Assembly (NCBI GenBank): GCA_022315425.1
Contig: JAIUPT010000041.1
Coordinates: 1 to 64,000, forward strand
Direction: 5' to 3'
Length of the DNA: 64,000 nt
Source of the DNA: Pseudevernia furfuracea
Taxonomy: Eukaryota; Ascomycota; Lecanoromycetes; Lecanorales; Parmeliaceae
Part shown: piece by piece, positions 59,341-64,000 of the stretch
Position numbering within the stretch: position 1 is the first letter of the stretch
Layout: every line of letters begins with the position of its first letter
Notes under the pieces: generated by a model
Database searches by the model: none
What the model was told of the DNA's origin: nothing
The model's input: the letters and a program-made list of their open reading frames with translations, nothing else
Made by a program: the position numbers and the translations under genes

Positions 59341-61620
59341 TTACGCTTCGTCCCTAGCGCCTGACTGCACAAGTTGCGAGACCACAACGCGGTCTTTAAG
59401 TCTCATGGCAAAGTCAAGCGCTGTCCAGCCTTCATCATCTCTCAGTCCAACTTGAGCCCCTTTATGAAGTAGCAGCCCAGTCGTCGATGTATGACCGTAC
59501 TCTGCGGCTCGGTGCGAAGCCGTTTCCCCATGTTGTGTTTGTCCGGCAAGGTCCAAGCCTTTGTGTATTAGGAAGTCTACTGTATCAGTAACGCCGTAAG
59601 TTGCTGCTGTATAGAGGGCCATTGCTCCGCTGTGGCCTTTTTCATGCCAGTCAAGACTCGAGATCATTTCGGGTTCTTCGAGTAGATCGAAAAGTCCGAA
59701 AGCGCAGACGGTGAATAAAGGCGATATCGGAGTGTCGAGGACGTTGAAGTAGATATCGTACAGGGGACCATAAGAATCTAGCGTATCATAGACGCACGAT
59801 CTTGCAGCAACCCCCCATAGAGGAAATGATGACCTTACTTTCGATCCTTGGATGAAGAGAAACCTGATCGCCGGTAGTAGATTCGGTCTTCGCGTACCTA
59901 GTTCAATCTGCTGGTAGTGAACTATCCAATAAATAGTGGCATACTGCCACGTTGTCGGCATGCTTTGAGGGAGCGCATCGGAGCATGTTACAGGTGTCCA
60001 GGGATTGATGGTATACAGTTCAAGTCATTTTTCTACCACCATTGTATGCAATGAATCCGCTTGGAAGTTCGCTCTCATTGCAATATAATCTCTCACGGAG
60101 ACATGAGCGAATCGGAAAGTATCAAGTTCAAAGCCCTGGATGACAACATTGCAGCAGAGACTCAGTATGTCGGCCGTATCCAGCTCGATTGATTGTAGCG
60201 ATACCGTCGGAGCGATGGGACACGAAGTCTATCAGCTCACAATTCGACAGTGGCCTCTGAGAGTAAAGCAGCCATCTTAGGACGGCCTCTGCGATTGATC
60301 GACCTTCGGACTCTGTCCTGCTGATCAGATCAGAGATGAGTGCATAGAGCTCGGAGAGCGTAGTTAGCAGCCGTTCTAGAGCCGCTTCCACGTTTTTTAC
60401 GATCTTAATGCGCGGAGGATCGCAGAGATTTTGAATCCGGAGACTAGCCCATCGAAACCTTGTTGCATCAGCAGTCATGAATGACGATTTCTTTTTTACA
60501 TGCCATCGGCGCCTATGGACAGCCTAGCTATGATACGGTCTTTGAGCTCCAGAGACAAGAGTCTCCGCGCTCTGACTGCTCGATCAACTTCAACACGTAT
60601 GAATCGCTGAATATCGTCATCATTGTCGCTTGCATTCATGTTGATATTAGGGAAGTTCTTCAGTTGAGAAACAAGATCCGCATCATTACGGCTAGACACT
60701 AGAATCTTGACTACATTTGATGATCTTTCAACGATACTGAATAACGAATTTAGAAGTTGATGCCGCTGAGATGGATCGCATTCATCAAGCGCGTCGGTTA
60801 CAAGAACGGCTGGCGCTTGGTCAACCAAAGCCAGGATAATATCAGTACTATACTGTGTCGACAGCTTCGAAGGTTCCTATCCATCTTCTTCCGCATCGCG
60901 CTTTCTTTTCTAATATTCGCGCAGGACTGATCCAGCTATCGCGAAGGATCGGAGCGGACAACTGCTTCACAATAGCCCGTACTACCTCCTCAAGGTCAGC
61001 GCGCTGAGGCTCCGAGGAGTCACGTGCACAGTAGAAGTAGGCCAAAAGGGTAGAACTCTCCGATTTCTCCTTCAATGGGCTCTCTATGACCACAGACCTG
61101 GAAGTAATCGGTAGCCGTCAAAACATAGGGTCAGATTCTTGGTAAGACCATGACTCAGGTCGACGTTGGAATGCTAGAATGGTGGAGAAGAGTAGTCGGG
61201 GAACGCACAAAAGCTTGCTTTTACCCGAACCAGCTGTGAGAATGTTGGTCTTCAGCAAACAAAAATGTGGGTAGTAGGAAACTTTACGGATGCCATGGAG
61301 CCACAGTAAAGAAGATCAGATGAAACTTTGCCACTTGTTGCAACAAACATTCCTGTAAAGCCACTCTCCCGAAAACTCCACGACAGAATTGATAGAAGCC
61401 TTGTGATGTTGTCTATATGGCACTGTGGACAGCCATCGGAGGATTTCGAGTCGTTCATTCCGAGCTAAATGATCATCGAATCCTATGAATGTGTCACTCA
61501 TGCGTTGAATAGGCTCGAGCAGCAGGATCAAGGGACTAAGAAGGCGTGCATCAATTTTGATTGCATTCTATGTTATGCTCTGTGTTTCTCAAAGTTTTGA
61601 ACAAAGTAGAACAAAGTACT
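59341..61620 (-). pseudogene. NACHT/ankyrin STAND (NLR-like) gene, decayed
   Basis: Fungal NLR-like proteins sense non-self or stress through repeats and an NTPase switch. Reading the minus strand: NERLEILRWLSTVPYRQHHK (the segment before NACHT), then AGSGKSKL (Walker A, 61211-61234). Next come LLAYFYCARDSSEPQRA, AVLVTDALDECDPSQRHQLL (Walker B, 60810 region), SIAEAVLRWLLYSQRPLSNC, and C-terminal ankyrin repeats (LYTAATYGVTDTVDFLIHKG, GETASHRAAEYGHTSTTGLL, GWTALDFAMRLKDR). One break is a plausible 43-nt intron (GTAAAA..ACAAG, about 60450-60492). Between FYCARD and Walker B, in-frame TAG codons and a frame change appear (EDG*EPSKLSTQ). Walker A lies out of frame with its surroundings. I infer a pseudogene of about 700 codons. 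Confidence 0.75.
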
Positions 61621-61959
61621 CGTAGAATAATATTAATGCGTGTTTGATCGCTTCGGTTATGTCGCAGATTGCCAAGGCATTAGCACTAGCGTGGCCTTGG
61701 CATCCCGCACATCCATCCCCTGTCTCAAGGCAGTACGTACAACCCTGCCATATCCCTAACATACTGCTGAATTTGGCCCCATGCAATACAAAAAAACCCA
61801 TACCAAACTTCCAGTCTTCAACGTCGATGCAGTCTTGCCGGAGGAATTCACAAACGACTCCTCGTCGTGTAATGAGTGAGGCATATGTTCCTATTCAAAG
61901 CGCCTGGTACCTCTGTAGTCCTCGGATCATAAAGCAAAACCATCTTCACCTCTTCTCAT

Positions 61960-62150
61960 CCTCCGGCTTCATATCTTCCCGCTGCGCCTCCACATCCCTC
62001 TCTCTTGAAAATGGCTCAATATTAACTTCGAACGGTCCAATTCCGCCGTCTGAAGGAATTGTTCGAACTAGGACCATGTACCTTGAGATTCCAATGTCCT
62101 TAATGAAGAATCCTGCAGCTGATGTGGGGAGTCCGTCCGGCTAGACTATA
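61960..62150 (-). pseudogene. C-terminal fragment related to the neighbouring coiled-coil gene
   Basis: The minus strand reads GPFEVNIEPFSRERDVEAQR followed by EDMKPEDEKR and a stop. This resembles the end of the 62274-63306 protein (VDVDIEAFLREREVGPQSED). Only the tail is recognisable, so it is a partial or decayed tandem copy. Confidence 0.5.
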
Positions 62151-62273
62151 AAAATCCTAGGTAGCGAGGGCCAGAAGGTTCAATCCAGCATACAACAGCC
62201 CCGATTTTTGAAAACGTAATGGGCGTGTTAGAAGGATTAGAATGATCATCACAAAGCATCTTGTCACCTTTTC

Positions 62274-63306
62274 TCATCCTCTAGCTCCGGCTCCTTCTTC
62301 CCTCTCATCATCTTCGCTCTGCGGCCCTACCTCCCTCTCCCTCAAAAACGCCTCAATATCAACATCCACCCTCGGCAGCCGCCGTCCCGCCATCTCCTCA
62401 TCCCTCCTAATATCCTCTTGCATCTGCAAAATATCCTCCTTTGACCGCCTCAGCCCCTGCTTTAACGCACGTTGTCTTTCCAGATTCTCCCTCAACATTT
62501 CTTCAATATCCGCTCCGTAAGGCAGAGATATCGGCGCAGCATGCTGATGCTCATGCTGCGCTTGGATAATGTGGATTTTAGATGGAGGGACAGTTATACC
62601 TCGGAGTTCTTCGATTCTCCTGTGCGGTCTTGGAACAAATCCCACTGCACCCCGCCTCCTTTCTGCTCGCTCATTTTGCACCTGAAGGGCGCCATTTTCG
62701 TCTTGTGAGGGCTGTGTTTGCTTATCGGACATATCCGATGCCTTCCCCACACGGTGCGGCGGCGCTTCTACCCGCTTGTTGACTTCCTGCGACATATCCA
62801 CCCCATTCTGCAAAACCCCCTTGCGCTTGTCAGATGCGCTCAGTGTATCTCCCTCCGGCAAGACCTCTTCTCTTGCTGAAACAGTACGCTTCAAGTACCC
62901 CATCCCGACAACCTCGCTCATCATCCTTCTCTGATCCTCGTTTGAAAGCGCCTGGAACTGATCCTGCTGCTCCTTTTTGATTTCCGCAATCTGATCTAGT
63001 GCGTGTTGCCTCTTCCCTTCCGTCTTCCGCACTGCCTCTGCATCACAATATTCATTCCGTTTTAGAGTGCGCAGGGTTTGGTCAAAGGCGTCAAGGTTGC
63101 CCATGAGCCCTGCCTACACAGAAAATCAGGAAAACCGGAATTTTAGGAGCAGGCGATGATGATCCGGTCTATGAGTGGGCACTTACAATTTTGCGACGCT
63201 GGAATCTGATAAGCTCTTTTTGCCGTGCGAGGGACTCATTTTGCTGTTTGAAGAAGAACGCTGAAGTGGCCGAGATGTCAGGTTCAACTTCCTGAGCTGA
63301 CGACAT
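62274..63306 (-). CDS. Charged coiled-coil protein, function unknown
   Basis: Exon 1 is 63187-63306 and exon 2 is 62274-63113, with a 73-nt intron (GTAAGT..GTGTAG); 319 aa. It starts MSSAQEVEPDISATSAFFFK and is rich in Lys, Arg, Glu and Gln throughout. Likely coiled coils occur in the first third (KRQHALDQIAEIKKEQQDQF) and near the C-terminus (LRENLERQRALKQGLRRSKE). There is no signal peptide or membrane segment, and I do not recognise a domain. Related fragments lie on both sides in the same orientation, so it belongs to a small local gene family. Confidence 0.65.
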
Positions 63307-63700
63307 GATAATTGTTCGCTAAAAGAGACCAAAGCTGACTGTTGTGCAGATACTTGCTAATAGTGGGATAAGGGAGACAACTGCCCTTATTACATGAACG
63401 GATCATACCGGGGGCGTACAGCGTGGCAAACATCTCAAACGATCACAAGGACAAAGATATTCGATAACATTTCGACACGTGAGTTGTTCCGATCCGAGAT
63501 ACACTGCTGTGGTACAGCTCACATCCATGCAGGCCCCAAGTCCAGAGGATTCAAAGCAGGCACATTCTTGGTGTGGATGAGGGCCACTGCTTCTCATGGT
63601 TCATATGCAGCCCTGGACCATGATGTACTAAACCTTGCACAGAAGAGCACAATCTTTTTCTAGTACCGCGTAAAGCTACATGATAACGCAAGTCTCCAGC

Positions 63701-63960
63701 TCATTTCTTTCCCTTCTCTTCTCTTTCCGTAACTTCGGAACCTTCGCCTCCTCCCGTACCGGTGTCGAATGGTGTTTGGGGCGACACGAGATCCAGTAGC
63801 ATCCGCAGCCGTAGTTTTGTTTCCTTCAGAAGCGCCTCGATTTCGGTTTCACTTCTTGCGTATGTATCCTCGGTCTTTCGACGAGCGACTTCGCTCATGT
63901 CTTCCTTTGACAACAACCGGTACCCAAGGTCGGCTTTCTTTCGCAGGAGATTCTGTAGCC
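63701..63960 (-). CDS. Third member of the coiled-coil family, partial exon at the window edge
   Basis: The minus strand reads LLRKKADLGYRLLSKEDMSE, VARRKTEDTYARSETEIEAL, then a Gly/Glu/Lys-rich tail (GTGGGEGSEVTEREEKGKK) and a stop. An acceptor (GGCTACAG at about 63957-63962) precedes it, so earlier exons lie beyond or near the window end. LLSKEDMSEV and TEIEALLKE match the layout of the 62274-63306 protein. Confidence 0.5.
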
Positions 63961-64000
63961 ACGAGAAATCTCATTAGGGGTCACAATGCGTAGGGTGATG

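Noticed and set aside
61644..62144. 166-codon plus-strand open frame
   Set aside because: It runs antisense to the STAND upstream region and to the coiled-coil frag­ment, with low-complexity composition.

Overview
The window looks like the left end of a chromosome of a filamentous ascomycete (Pezizomycotina). It has a telomeric CCCTAA array at 2666-2742 and about 10 kb of AT-rich, RIP-like subtelomeric repeats. Inward of these lie genes with short introns (43-103 nt, mostly GT..AG with CTRAY-type branch points). The gene families are typical of these fungi: HET domain, DHA14 MFS transporter, fungal rhodopsin-type integral membrane protein, CorA-like protein, GH71 glucanase, unspecific peroxygenase, Tri3-like acetyltransferase and NACHT/ankyrin. 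I cannot fix the order or genus from sequence alone.

Layout. 1-2664: pyrimidine-rich sequence lying distal to the telomere array, which is odd for a chromosome end. 2743-4116: AT-rich and almost free of G on the + strand. 4117-12405: subtelomeric repeats. These comprise ATT microsatellites, a GCTGAG minisatellite present twice, seven copies of a 96-bp foldback element inside a larger repeat with a 432-bp tandem spacing, and a RIP-ruined Tc1/mariner transposase. At 12405-12410 the repeat array ends inside a truncated HET gene (to 13165).

13.2-30 kb: a DHA14 transporter, a secreted protein of unknown function, a secreted heme-thiolate peroxygenase, a cysteine-rich single-pass membrane protein, and a 14-exon gene for a protein with about six cold-shock domains. 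30-45 kb: a RING protein, debris of a highly reducing polyketide synthase next to an intact Tri3-like acyltransferase (probably the remains of a metabolite cluster), a foldback element, a CorA-like membrane protein and a ten-exon rhodopsin-type membrane protein. 45-64 kb: a tiny secreted peptide gene, a short coiled-coil protein, a GH71 alpha-1,3-glucanase, a frameshifted C2H2 zinc-finger gene, a methyltransferase relic, a short-chain dehydrogenase, a decayed NACHT/ankyrin STAND gene, and a local family of charged coiled-coil proteins continuing off the right edge.

The window is rich in broken genes (HET, PKS, C2H2, methyltransferase, STAND and possibly GH71). This fits a fast-evolving chromosome end, though single-base homopolymer errors in the assembly could explain some of the frameshifts. 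Exon boundaries given here were read by eye from splice motifs and reading phase. Multi-exon models whose lengths sum to a multiple of three are the MFS, peroxygenase, cold-shock, CorA, rhodopsin, SDR and coiled-coil genes.
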